Source of the DNA: Candidatus Saccharimonadia bacterium
GTDB taxonomy: Bacteria; Patescibacteriota; Saccharimonadia; Saccharimonadales; 2-12-FULL-41-12
DNA: 5,497 nucleotides
NCBI GenBank assembly: GCA_023263015.1
Contig: JALQXV010000043.1
Span: 1-5,497, forward strand
Reading direction: 5' to 3'
In this document: positions 5,410-5,497 of the stretch, piece by piece
Position numbering within the stretch: the stretch's first letter is position 1
How the letters are laid out: every line of letters begins with the position of its first letter
Notes under the pieces: generated by a model
Seen by the model: only the letters and a program-made list of their open reading frames with translations
Database searches by the model: none
What the model was told of the DNA's origin: nothing
Translations under genes and position numbers: made by a program

Positions 5410-5497
5410 TTATTTATCCTTACCTGACTTACCTGACTTGCGAATAATTCGTTCGTCAGCGTATTTAATACCTTTACCTTTGTATGGTTCAGGCTTC
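5410..5497 (-). CDS. rplF: 50S ribosomal protein L6 (uL6), C-terminal fragment at window edge
   Basis: Only the last 28 codons and the stop are present; the gene continues beyond the right edge. The peptide KPEPYKGKGIKYADERIIR, then KSGKSGKDK, matches the conserved end of L6, a 23S rRNA-binding protein near the factor-binding site (the usual form is EPYKGKGIRY-DE-V-RKEGK). The tail holds a short repeat KSG-KSG, encoded by two exact copies of a 9-bp unit (5422-5430 and 5431-5439). Its end carries the rplR Shine-Dalgarno sequence. The gene order rplF-rplR-rpsE is the standard spc order, which supports the call. Confidence 0.95.
   Translation of the reverse strand, partial: KPEPYKGKGIKYADERIIRKSGKSGKDK

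Noticed and set aside
579..5412. Alternative genetic code with UGA read as glycine
   Set aside because: All genes are full length with the standard code, glycine is encoded by GGN at conserved places, and no in-frame TGA occurs in them.
5422..5439. Tandem 9-bp repeat in the rplF tail
   Set aside because: It encodes a simple KSG-KSG tail and is probably a small coding duplication with no separate function.

Overview
All genes in this window lie on the minus strand and are read from high to low coordinates. The window is the distal part of a bacterial ribosomal protein cluster (spc/alpha type). In transcription order it holds rplF (C-terminus only), rplR, rpsE, rplO, a Nudix hydrolase gene, secY, infA, rpmJ, rpsM, rpsK and rpsD (runs off the left edge). 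The standard genetic code gives intact reading frames throughout.

The layout points to a Candidate Phyla Radiation (Patescibacteria) bacterium, most likely of the Saccharibacteria (TM7) type. The main reason is that rpmD (uL30), normally between rpsE and rplO, is absent: the two genes overlap by one base, so there is no room for it. Loss of uL30 is a known trait of CPR bacteria. The adk and map genes usually found between secY and infA are also missing. The phylum is an inference from gene content and protein character, not from a search.

Region by region: (1) 5497-3995, rplF-rplR-rpsE-rplO, tightly packed with gaps of 1-2 nt or a 1-nt overlap, closed by a clear intrinsic terminator at 3943-3973. 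(2) 3912-3481, a NUDT15-like Nudix hydrolase that seems to have its own promoter, placed so that its mRNA would be leaderless or nearly so. (3) 3404-1920, secY with its own extended -10 promoter. (4) 1820-1599, infA, preceded by the best promoter in the window (TTTACA, 18 nt, TGC-TATACT), an 11-bp palindrome over the -35, and no Shine-Dalgarno sequence. (5) 1485-1, rpmJ-rpsM-rpsK-rpsD, again tightly packed and with good Shine-Dalgarno sequences, separated from infA by a hairpin followed by TTTT.

Together the genes supply large-subunit proteins (L6, L18, L15, L36), small-subunit proteins (S5, S13, S11, S4), initiation factor IF-1 and the membrane channel that receives secreted and membrane proteins from the ribosome. 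The unusual part is the regulatory layout: what is often one long operon appears split into separately started units by promoters sharing a TGCTAyACT core, with an unrelated nucleotide-hydrolysing enzyme at the junction. No mobile element, CRISPR array, tRNA or rRNA was seen. No gap between genes exceeds about 115 bases.
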